Source of the DNA: Hirudo medicinalis
Lineage: Eukaryota; Annelida; Clitellata; Hirudinida; Hirudinidae
DNA length: 26,407 nucleotides
Direction: 5' to 3'
Assembly (NCBI GenBank): GCA_011800805.1
Contig: MPNW01000102.1
Span: 372,522 to 398,928, forward strand
Position numbers and translations under genes: made by a program. Shown here one piece after another: positions 19,701 through 26,407 of this stretch. Every line of letters starts with the position of its first letter. Position 1 is the first letter of the stretch. Under the pieces are notes generated by a model that was not told the DNA's origin, searched no databases, and saw nothing but the letters and a program-made list of their open reading frames with translations.

Positions 19701-22700
19701 GAGCTGTTGTTACATCACATTCGGTATCCTCCTTGTCCTCGTGCACGTCATGCCACCATCGACGGCCAAATCTAATCATAAACCCTCCAAATCTTCAATT
19801 CTGTCGATTCATTAATCGATTCTTTTTCAAATATGTGATTTGGCCTTGAAGAAGTTGCTGAGTGCAGTTGTTTGTTGTGTGTGTGTGTTGTGTGTGACAA
19901 GGAAAGGCTGGCACTTCTGTGGCAGAAGCTCTAAACTGAGATTGCCACTGAGGTCGATTAGCCAATTAACACACGATAGAAAATATCACATTATTTTTCA
20001 ATCTTTCAATCTAACAGACACAATGTTTAAAAAATCCAAATCGTTAAATTTTTTTGGTCCGCACATGGGTCTGGGAAATCCCGTCAGACCAGAAATAAAG
20101 AACTTCAACAAGTCGTTCCTATCAATTCATGTCTATCAAACAAAGTGTTAGTGTCTTCTGCATTTCAAGGCGTTCATCTCGAATGTCCGCCATATCTTAT
20201 ACTCCTGCATATATCTTATACGTCTCCTGCATGGTTTTGATTGAGGTCCACATGAGGAACCTCCTCGAGACTCCGAATCTCCTCCAAAATCTCCATGATT
20301 CATCGGAACTTGCTCCTCTCCAGTTTAAAATGAGGGCCGTGACGTTTCCTTTCTGCTTTTGAGATTCAGAGACTGGATTGTTTTCCTTCCCCCAATCGAA
20401 GGATTCCAGGCAAGTCATATTTTGAAACCTTGGAGAAGTGAATTTTATCCAGGTCGGCAGTGTCTGATCCCAATGCCACATCGCACACGACATATGCTGA
20501 ATCTTTCCATGCACACAAATCTGTAATTTTAAGTTCCTTCAACAGGGATTCTAGGTTCAATTCTGGCGATGAACCCCATTGCACTCAATTTTCTTGCCAA
20601 CATCTTCAATAAGGAGTTATGTCTCACATGTCGAGGACCGTCGGTACTGCGACAGCGCTATACAAAGTGCCCCAACGACTCATTAACTCGGCAACCAGCA
20701 GCGCAGATGGTATTGGTAAATGGCTTGTATCTTGATTCTCGCAGTCTGTTTTGTAAGACTGCGGCTCTCACCTTGACGCATTTCAGCCATTGATCCGACG
20801 CCATTCTGTCAATTCCGTCAGTTAGACTCGCTTGGTCCAATGGCATTGGGAAATGACCTGAGTCCATATCCGTCTACTGCTTTATGCAGTGCCGTTGCCG
20901 TTGCTTTGCCCAATGTTTTGGTATCGTTACGAGCTTCTGAGCTTCTTACCAAACCTTTTGACCTCCTCCATCACCGCAGTTCCCCCTCCAAGGACGTCTA
21001 GCATAAACTGGTCTTTGTTTTCTTTAGCTTTCTTTAGGACTTGTGACATGCGGCGAGTTCTTACTACTACTACGATACTTGGAATCCATTTCCGAAGTTG
21101 AAAGATTCCGANAGGACGTCTAGCATAAACTGGTCTTTGTTTTCTTTAGCTTTCTTTAGGACTTGTGACATGCGGCGAGTTCTTACTACTACTACGATAC
21201 TTGGAATCCATTTCCGAAGTTGAAAGATTCCGAGGCCCCCTAGTCGGACTGGGGCATGTAGGAATGCATTTGGAGCAGGTATTTGTAGGTTTCAATAATA
21301 TTTAAAGCTTTGATTTCCCCATCCCTCAAACTGAGGTAAGGCTCCGGGTTAACAATCCATAATCTCCTTGCGATGTTAATTTCAGTGCGCATCCATTCGC
21401 ACTTGGTTGGGTTTTAAATTATATTATTATTATTGCTGTTACTGTTATTATTATTATGCCGTTATTAAGAAAGTTTAAACCCGATGATGAGATTGTTGCA
21501 AACTTTAATGAATAAATAATTAATTTAATTAACAAATGACTGCTTAGTAACAATAATAATCTGTAATAATTGAGCGCACGACAACTTAAGAATTCATCCA
21601 CAGATGGGGAGAAGTGCCATCGCCTGGGCTTCGATGAAAGGCAACTTGGAAGCCCTTGAGACCCTCATCAACCTCGGAGCAGACATGAACAGGTGCGATA
21701 AGGTGACTCCATCTTGTTTGTTCCCACAATAACTGTCAATCTTAGGAACTGATCTTCTGCTGATAATCGTTCAAATCATCTCAATTATGCACCGAATTTT
21801 ACCCAAATAAATAATATTTGCTGATAGTACGGAATGACCCCCCTCTTGTGGGCTGCATGGTCTGGCCACACGAAGATCATGATCCGCTTGGTCAAGGAAG
21901 ATCCAGAATGTGCCAGGCAGACCAATAAGGTGCCTTGTGATCAATGTCTTACATTGAATATATTCTTATGTTATGCTATGTCATATTGCACTACATTGCT
22001 TTATATTATATATTTATGATTAATTGCAAATAAACTTTGCAATAACCAAAATAAGCTAGAAACATTATCTGCCTGCCAAAATAAAAAAGATAATTGATTT
22101 TAAGACATGCTGTAAGTTGTGGATAGATTAAAATAATGTGACGATTAAGATAATATGATAAATTAGTTATAGAAACTCTTGCGAGCCGCTAGGATTTGAA
22201 ATCCTAACGGAGGCGCACCAAAGCGTAAGCCTTAACCAGCCGACTACCGACGCCCAGGTAAGTGGGAACTCTTCTGCTCTGGTGCACCGAGTGGTAAAGT
22301 TCCGAACTGGAACCAGAAACTAGCTAAATATATCTTAACAATGAATTGGCACATAACACAATATGACGATTCAACATTAGCAAGGAATGAGCATCCTCCA
22401 TTGTGCTGCTTCCAACGACCAAAGTCACGTGATTGAATTCATTGGAGATTGCTTGCTGGGTTTTCAGTTTCAAGGCAAAGACCGGGTAAGTTTCTCATCA
22501 ACCTCATGTATATTCAAAGATTCAATGTGATACTAATTCATACATTGATTCAATATGATACTAATTTATTCATTGATTCAATGTGATACTAATTTATACA
22601 TTGATTCAATGTGATACTAATTTATTCATTGATTTTCTAGCGAGGGATGACAGCGTTGCATATTTCCTGCTTGAAAGGACTTGAGGAATCAACTGAGGTT

Positions 22701-25287
22701 TTGTTGAGGTTTTCGAGTGCAAACAACATAAACAACGTAGACGATGTGAGTCATTTCAACGATGTGATTCATTTTCAAGTTCACTCATTCGGGAACATAA
22801 AACTCTTCAGCACGGATGCACAGCTCTCCATTACGCCTCCAAGAATGGACACGTGAGGTGCGTTGAAAAGTTGATGTGCAACGAGGCTGACATGGACATT
22901 CAGGACATTGTGAGACAACACAACGCATTGAGAATTGCGATATCCTTTGAATGGATTATTATGCATAATTATGCATTAAATTAATAATAATAAATATCGT
23001 GATAAATATCATAATAATTTAAGGCACATCGATATCTTTAGACGGCATTTCACAGGAGAGTTTAATTTCAGTTGGGACAGACTCCCCTCCACTACGCTGC
23101 ACACAACGACCAAGAAAATGTCGTCAGGATCCTCAAAACCAACTTGACCAACGATGCAATGAACCGAGTTACTCATGTGAAAACTAATTACTTATTTATT
23201 TTGTACAATTATTTATTTATTTACAAAATTTCTAATGATTTCTTTTTCATTTAATTCGTCAGAGGCAACAATCGGCCTTGATGCTGGCTGCTGGTCGTGG
23301 GAGCACAAGAGTGGTCGAACTTCTGCTGAGGACTCCTCGCGCGGATGTCAACATGCAGGATGAGGTGCTAAGCAGTGATTTCACGGAAAATTAACCAATT
23401 GTTTGATTATTTCAACAATTACAGGAGAATGTTTAATTATTTACTTGCGTAATTTCATGGTGTTTTTGAGTTTAGAATGTTGCGTTAAGAAATTTGCTTG
23501 TTGGAAAGTGAAACACGTCGATGGTTTGCATGTTAATTTGCATTGAAGCTGCATTGTGACAAATGTAACAACTGCATGTGCTTTTACTTGTGAAAAACCA
23601 ATACAAGCATGGAAACACGGCCTGCCATCTTTGTTCGAGAAAGATCCCAGGAAATGTGGAGGTCATGAAGCTGTTGTTGCATAGTGGGAGGTGCAATGTC
23701 AACCTGAAGAACCAGGTGATGACGGTTGCTGACAATAGAATTATTTGTAACCTGTAATTCATAGCAGTATATATATCAATCAATCATATTCATGATCAGA
23801 TTCATAATGAGATTGACATTCATATTCATAGGCTCACCAAATTCCTCTGCACGTGGCCATCGAGGATTCGCAAGCAGAAATTGTTGTTCTCCTCGTCAGG
23901 GCGGGTTCAGAAGTCAACACGAGAAACAAGGTTGTTGAGTTGTCTACGTTGGTGTTGTTGCATGAAATACTTCAGAAACTTCTTCCAACTTTTAGGCGGG
24001 AAGGAGGCCACTGGATTTAGCAGTTCGTTCGGATGATGTTTCCATCGTTGATTTCATCATCCAAGCTGAGAGGATCACACGCCTGTCCAACGATGCCAAC
24101 TATTTTAAGGTTAACTTTATTAAAGTTAATTTTATTAATTAAGATTACTTTTATTAATTAAAGTTAATTTTATTAATTAAGGTTACTTTTATTAATTAAA
24201 GTTAATTTTATTAATTAAGATTACTTTTATTAATTAAAGTTAATTTTATTAATTAGCCAAAAGTCGATTTCAGAATAAACACGGTGCTACCTTGAGACAA
24301 ATCAGTGAAACGTCAAATTTTTACGAGGAAAGCACTGATCCAACGTGTGAGTTCTGTGATGATGGAACGTTGTCGTGTTGTGACGATGTTGTCATCAGAA
24401 GCGTTCGTGGGAAATCATGTTGGAAATTTTTAAAAAATATTTGAATAACATTCCTACAATTCTTTTCAGCCCAAAATGTCCGCAATAGATTGGAAAACGC
24501 CTCCAGGAGATTGGAGTTTGATGATGATGATGATGATTACTATTACGAAGGAATGAACTCAGCTGCCTTTGACCTTGGTCAGATGATGAACCCTCTTGAA
24601 ACGATCGAAGAAGAATCTGAAAGTAGAATTGAAAACATCCACAATTTGAGTGGAAATTCTCTGGACGACTTTAAAGAATCGACGCTGAGTTTGAAGAAAT
24701 GTGATGAGGATGTCTTCATTAAAAAGATCTTCTGGGGAGTGGCTCATAAAAACATGAAACACGACGATTGGAAGAAACTTGCAAAACACTGGAAGTTTGA
24801 AAACCATCACATACAAGCCATCCAACACCAGTACTCGTGTAGGTAGAATAAAATTCAATTGAAATGAATTTCAATGTTTATTTCAACGTTTATTTCAACG
24901 TTTATTTCAACGTTTATTTCAACGTTTATTTCAATGTTTATTTCAATGGTCATCGTAAACAACTGAGTCATCAGTTTTTATTTTCCAACAGCTTCTCACA
25001 AACATCGCAACCACGGCTACAGACTGCTGATGATTTGGTATCAATGTTTCCAAGAACTTCAACCTCGGGAAAATCCAACGAAGGAACTCTTTGAAGCTTT
25101 CAACGCAATCGGAAGGAAACATCTGGCAGGTACGAACATTCAATTTTTGTTCTCATCATGATTTGTTTTAATTTTTCAAAACTAATTTACATTCGCTCAT
25201 CTACATTTATATTTCATTGAAAATATTTCAGACAAAATCAGGAGGAAGTTAAACAATGATTCAAAGAAAAATTGCATCCTGAGTTGA
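13608..25287 (+). CDS. Ankyrin-repeat, death-domain protein with C-terminal CaaX-like box (32-exon gene)
   Basis: Exons joined by GT-AG sites in continuous phase give about 1210 codons. The order is a short basic N-terminus, ankyrin block 1 (residues ~7-404), a spacer (~405-620), ankyrin block 2 (~621-999), an acidic linker (~1000-1095), a death domain (~1095-1195) and a C-terminus ending KKNCILS. Ankyrin repeats are protein-binding scaffolds and death domains pair with other death domains in apoptosis and innate-immune complexes; the role here is inferred from those folds. Ankyrin plus C-terminal death domain without kinase, ZU5 or Rel domain most resembles the ANKDD1-type layout, but with about twice as many repeats and a split array. 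The start was placed at ATG 13608, six codons before a donor. The frame just upstream of the next exon has a stop, so an upstream exon is required. The start and the spacer frame are the weakest parts. Confidence 0.85.
15243..15520. repeat. Compound CAA/CAT microsatellite in an intron
   Basis: Blocks of (CAA)n and (CAT)n alternate for nearly 280 bases, with a repeated CAACATTAACATTATCAT junction at about 15338 and 15378. This shows the array grew partly by duplicating larger blocks. It lies in the intron between the exons at 14987-15184 and 16435-16533. Confidence 0.9.
15540..15682. repeat. CAT microsatellite with duplicated CACACGTCAGTTA unit
   Basis: CAT/CGT runs are followed twice by a CACACGTCAGTTA segment (about 15613 and 15680), so this is a local duplication of a block containing a triplet run and unique sequence. 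Confidence 0.8.
15790..15950. repeat. CATC/CATT tetranucleotide array running into the gap
   Basis: Repeated CATCCATC and CATTCATT tetranucleotides increase in regularity up to the first N at 15951. Translated, they give His-Pro-Ser-Ile artefacts. The array is the evident cause of the assembly break. Confidence 0.9.
15951..16327. other. Assembly gap (377 N)
   Basis: This is a run of unknown bases between a tetranucleotide array and a CAATGACAA-like stretch. Its length is whatever the assembler estimated. It lies wholly inside an intron of the ankyrin gene as modelled. Confidence 1.
16366..16421. repeat. (AAT)n microsatellite just upstream of an acceptor site
   Basis: About 18 AAT triplets end 14 bases before the exon at 16435, so the usual position of a polypyrimidine tract is replaced by repeat sequence and only AACACTAATTAG precedes the exon. 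The ACTAAT within that stretch resembles a branch-point motif. Confidence 0.85.
16805..18921 (+). CDS. Exons 12-17 of the ankyrin gene: spacer with cysteine-rich part
   Basis: The modelled exons are 16805-16933, 17553-17630, 17731-17839, 17941-17987, 18436-18474 and 18675-18921. They break the ankyrin pattern. The first is a Ser/Thr/Asn-rich stretch. Exons 17553-17630 and 17731-17839 are open in two frames, so their protein is uncertain. Exon 17941 encodes a Ser/Thr-rich STSIRSSTSTIPRIQ. The 39-base exon 18436-18474 encodes LLCNGKCKCSECQ, and the next begins KNYCNSDIVC, giving eight cysteines within about 25 residues; HSCGVKYH follows. This could be a small metal-binding or disulphide module, but I do not recognise it. 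The total coding length divides by three only with the 17839 donor. Exon 18675-18921 has a good GTAAGC donor and passes phase 1 into the second ankyrin block. Confidence 0.6.
17219..17310. repeat. 13-bp tandem repeat (ATGGCTTGATATT), about 7 copies
   Basis: Nearly perfect copies of ATGGCTTGATATT run through this intron segment, with a four-base TGAT insertion after the fifth copy. It is non-coding. Confidence 0.95.
18990..24109 (+). CDS. Exons 18-28 of the ankyrin gene: second ankyrin block (~11 repeats)
   Basis: The exons are 18990-19096, 21604-21702, 21828-21929, 22381-22485, 22641-22745, 22811-22909, 23072-23167, 23263-23364, 23608-23715, 23832-23930 and 23996-24109. The first enters in phase 1 and encodes a capping repeat (LLLEAARENNLPQISVLVKQ). 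All later junctions are phase 0 and each exon is one repeat of 32-38 residues. Examples are TPLLWAAWSGHTKIMIRLV, TALHISCLKGLEESTEVLL, TPLHYAAHNDQENVVRIL and IPLHVAIEDSQAEIVVLLV. Several repeats depart from consensus (for example ACHLCSRKIPGNVEVMKLLL), suggesting relaxed or specialised surfaces. The intron 19097-21603 (2.5 kb) carries an R2-like relic on the other strand. Confidence 0.88.
20190..21413 (-). mobile_element. R2-like non-LTR retrotransposon remnant (RT thumb, CCHC, endonuclease)
   Basis: On the minus strand, the end of the RT domain (NPTKCEWMR near 21400, then EIKALNIIETYKYL near 21300) jumps to FLHAPVRLGGLGI at about 21260-21230. These motifs are normally well separated, so an internal segment is missing. 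WLKCVKVRAAVLQNR follows near 20780. Then comes C-x3-C-x7-H-x4-C at about 20685-20630, the C-terminal zinc knuckle of R2-type elements, with a TAG stop between the His and the last Cys. DLCAWKDSAYVV and DVALGSDTADL with SKVSKYD (about 20500-20420) match the restriction-like endonuclease. LILNWRGA (about 20320) matches the R2 C-terminus. Frames shift several times and the element is dead. A 121-bp segment is present twice around an N. R2 elements normally sit in 28S rDNA; this copy is in an intron. Confidence 0.8.
20991..21233. repeat. 121-bp direct repeat flanking a single N
   Basis: 20991-21111 and 21113-21233 are identical 121-base copies on either side of one N at 21112. Both start AGGACGTCTAGCATAAACTGG and end AAAGATTCCGA. 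This is most simply an unmerged contig overlap. Confidence 0.95.
22020..22380. other. Intron with tRNA-like and palindromic sequence
   Basis: AT-rich intron sequence lies between the exons at 21828-21929 and 22381-22485. It is interrupted by a GC-richer island at 22178-22320, described separately. Confidence 0.6.
22178..22257 (-). mobile_element. tRNA-like sequence, possible SINE head or tRNA relic
   Basis: On the minus strand, GTCGGCTGGTTAAGGC (about 22250-22231) resembles the A box of Leu/Ser-type tRNAs. TAGGATTTCAAATCCTA, about 40 bases later, resembles a T arm with B-box-like character. The T-stem closes as TAGGA/TCCTA around a seven-base loop, but the acceptor ends do not pair, so this is not an intact tRNA gene. 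A SINE head or a decayed tRNA are both possible, and it differs from the SINE at 4.8 kb. Confidence 0.4.
22519..22630. repeat. 28-bp tandem repeat, 4 copies, next to a splice acceptor
   Basis: There are four copies of a 28-base unit starting GATTCAATGTGATACTAATT and ending in CATACATT or TATTCATT. The array stops ten bases before the acceptor AG of the exon at 22641. Each unit contains GATACTAAT, which resembles a branch-point sequence, so several alternative branch points may be available. Confidence 0.95.
24110..24255. repeat. 38-bp tandem repeat starting at a splice donor
   Basis: Alternating 19-base half-units (AAAGTTAATTTTATTAATT and AAGATTACTTTTATTAATT) fill most of the intron from the donor of exon 23996-24109 onward. 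The donor sequence AAG|GTTAAC itself looks like a diverged half-unit, and AAGGTTACT recurs at about 24179-24187. Confidence 0.9.
24274..25287 (+). CDS. Exons 29-32 of the ankyrin gene: acidic linker, death domain, CaaX-like end
   Basis: The exons are 24274-24346, 24470-24838, 24992-25129 and 25232-25287, all joined in phase 1. The linker contains a six-aspartate run (FDDDDDDYYYEG) and a Glu-rich stretch. The death domain starts near DEDVFIKKIFWGVAHKN. The conserved WKKLAKHWKF, IQAIQHQY, GYRLLMIWYQCF and ELFEAFNAIGRKHLADKIR segments correspond to helices of the death fold, including the helix-4/5 tryptophan. The last exon ends with basic residues and KKNCILS before TGA (25285-25287). CILS fits the CaaX rule, with a C-terminal serine favouring farnesylation, and nearby lysines and arginines would support membrane attachment. 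Prenylation is inferred from the motif alone. An intron splits the death domain after IQHQYS. Confidence 0.9.
24869..24949. repeat. 12-bp tandem repeat (TTTCAACGTTTA), about 6.5 copies
   Basis: Copies of TTTCAACGTTTA or TTTCAATGTTTA fill part of the intron that interrupts the death domain. Translated, they give a meaningless Asn-Val-Tyr-Phe repeat. Confidence 0.95.
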
Positions 25288-25320
25288 ACGCAGAAGGAAG
25301 TTTTTCAATTTTGAATTTAA

Positions 25321-25338
25321 AATAAAAACTGCAATAAA
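25321..25338 (+). terminator. Polyadenylation signals of the ankyrin gene
   Basis: AATAAA occurs at 25321-25326 and again at 25333-25338, about 35-50 bases after the stop codon. A GT-rich stretch (TGTTTTGTGCTTTG, about 25347) follows, as expected downstream of a cleavage site. The 3' UTR would be very short. Confidence 0.65.
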
Positions 25339-25359
25339 AACTTTCATGTTTTGTGCTTT

Positions 25360-25985
25360 GAAATTTGTATGAAATAAGAAAATATTGTTGAGGTATTTTA
25401 TTGCATTTTCAATTTTAAAGGAGCCAATTACTAAAACATAAAAACATAGAAAATTGTGCCTAACACAAATTGTTCCTATCGCAATTGTTGAGAAGACATA
25501 ATGGCTAATGGGCGGGGATAATGACTTCAGAAATTGAATGTCATTGTCTCTGCAATCGAATGGTGTCACAATAATGAGGTCATCTCACGTCACGTGCCGT
25601 GTGATCTCCAATGCAGGTGTGTTTGTAAAATTCCCGTACAGTGTAACGACAATCCATCGTAAAGTGCAGCATACATTTAATAAGTAATTGTGAAGTCAAG
25701 CGGTGACATCTGCATCCGTTTGGAAAAGAAGAATTGGAAACGAATGAAGAAAACAACTTTCGTCTCCGAAGTCACAAATTATCGAAGAAAATCAATGAAC
25801 CTCCATTGTTTCGAATGTCTCGGAGATGCTGGAGTCTACCTGTTGTCAAGACAACCATTTGTCATTTGTTGTCGCTACGAAAGGGGAAGTGACGTCAGGT
25901 GCCCCTTAAAAAGAAGCCAAGTTGCTCTGTTTTGAGGAGTTGATTTGCCACTTAAGTGTCATTGTCGTTGTCGTCCACTTGAGTT
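25360..25985. other. Intergenic region between the two + strand genes
   Basis: About 630 bases separate the polyadenylation signals from the next ATG. A + strand frame open from 25690 to 25935 has no ATG at its start and no recognised motif. It could be 5' UTR or chance. No TATA box stands out; CCCCTTAAAAAG at about 25901 is only weakly similar. Confidence 0.4.
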
Positions 25986-25991
25986 GGAGTG

Positions 25992-26130
25992 ATGGATGCA
26001 CACGAAAGGAAGGTCATCAGATGGAAAAGGGACTTGTTGGCCTCGAACATCATTATGGATGACGTGACCATGAAGAAGTTGAAGAACTGGGATCTCATCT
26101 GGGATTCCGTGATCAAGGAGCTTCAGGAAG
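25992..26130 (+). CDS. First exon of a second gene, possible CARD-type N-terminus (partial)
   Basis: An ATG at 25992 opens a frame of about 46 codons, starting MDAHERKVIRWKRDLLASN and ending in IWDSVIKELQE, with a likely donor at CAGGAA|GTAGGC. The peptide is strongly helical and charged. Its pattern (His/Glu-Arg at the start, WKRDLL, then a DDV segment) resembles the first helices of CARDs in initiator caspases and adaptors, but it covers less than half such a domain and the match is weak. The remaining exons lie beyond the window. It is in the same direction as the ankyrin/death-domain gene and starts about 700 bases after its stop. A different helical domain is equally possible. Confidence 0.45.
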
Positions 26131-26287
26131 TAGGCATTTTAATAGCGATAATTATTCTTATTTAATAAGAATTTAATTAATTGTTATTATTCTTACTTAT
26201 TAATTATTATAATTGGTATTATTTGTTGTTGTTATCATCATACGAATACATTAATTCAAAAAATAAGCTTAATTATTTCATCCAAAC

Positions 26288-26407
26288 AATTATATTACAT
26301 ACGTATACAATCATATCATTTACATACATAATTATATTACATACGTATACAATCATATCATTTACATACATAATTATATTACATACGTATACAATCATAT
26401 CATTTAC
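26288..26407. repeat. 42-bp tandem repeat, at least 2.9 copies, running off the window
   Basis: The units start AATTATATTACATACGTATA and are identical at 26288-26329, 26330-26371 and 26372 to the window end. The array lies in what would be the first intron of the second gene. Confidence 0.95.

Larger units (their letters stand above)
19097..21603 (+). other. Large intron of the ankyrin gene
   Basis: It is bounded by GACAAC|GTGAGT and ATCCACAG|ATGGGG. It contains unremarkable AT-rich sequence (19097-19600), an 80-codon + strand open frame at 19607-19849, a GT-rich tract at about 19871-19900 and the R2-like element. The frame at 19607 starts with ATG, is basic and Ser/His-rich and has no motif. 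It could be an alternative first exon for the second ankyrin block, but nothing proves that. Confidence 0.6.

Noticed and set aside
24864..25094. + strand frame with repeated Asn-Val-Tyr-Phe
   Set aside because: It reads through the 12-bp array in an intron and then runs out of frame through the death-domain exon at 24992-25129.
25690..25935. 81-codon + strand frame before the second gene
   Set aside because: It has no ATG start and no motif, and it lies between a polyadenylation signal and the next ATG. It is more likely UTR or chance.

Overview
The window is eukaryotic, most likely from an invertebrate animal. It is AT-rich and full of (CAT)n/(ATG)n, (CAA)n and tetranucleotide microsatellites. 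It carries remnants of animal-type non-LTR retrotransposons (a CR1/L2-like LINE, an R2-like element and an ORF1-like fragment) and a small SINE family. It also holds one multi-exon gene whose short GT-AG introns can be read directly. I cannot name the species.

Layout. 1-13.5 kb is gene-poor: an AT minisatellite at 1-247, long AT-rich spacers, an ORF1-like retroelement fragment near 4.1-4.5 kb, two SINE copies (4.8 and 6.1 kb), dense trinucleotide arrays (5.86-6.5 kb) and a minus-strand LINE fragment (8.1-9.6 kb). 9.65-13.5 kb holds nothing I recognise.

13.6-25.3 kb (+ strand) is one large gene. I can follow 32 exons by matched donor and acceptor sites and continuous phase, giving a model of about 1210 codons. 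It encodes about 12 ankyrin repeats, a roughly 215-residue spacer with a cysteine-rich part, about 11 more ankyrin repeats, an acidic linker, a death domain, and a last exon ending in Cys-Ile-Leu-Ser, which has the form of a CaaX prenylation box. Most ankyrin repeats are single phase-0 exons of 96-108 bp. Introns hold microsatellites, a 377-base assembly gap, several minisatellites and a minus-strand R2-like remnant.

25.99 kb to the end: the first exon of a second + strand gene begins. It has a charged, helical, weakly CARD-like N-terminus, and it is followed by a 42-bp tandem array running off the window. If the CARD reading holds, two death-fold genes lie side by side, as expected for apoptosis or innate-immune signalling genes; that is inference.

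Limits: the spacer reading frame (17.55-17.84 kb), the exact start codon and the second gene are the least certain parts. No similarity search was run; family names rest on motifs recognised by eye.
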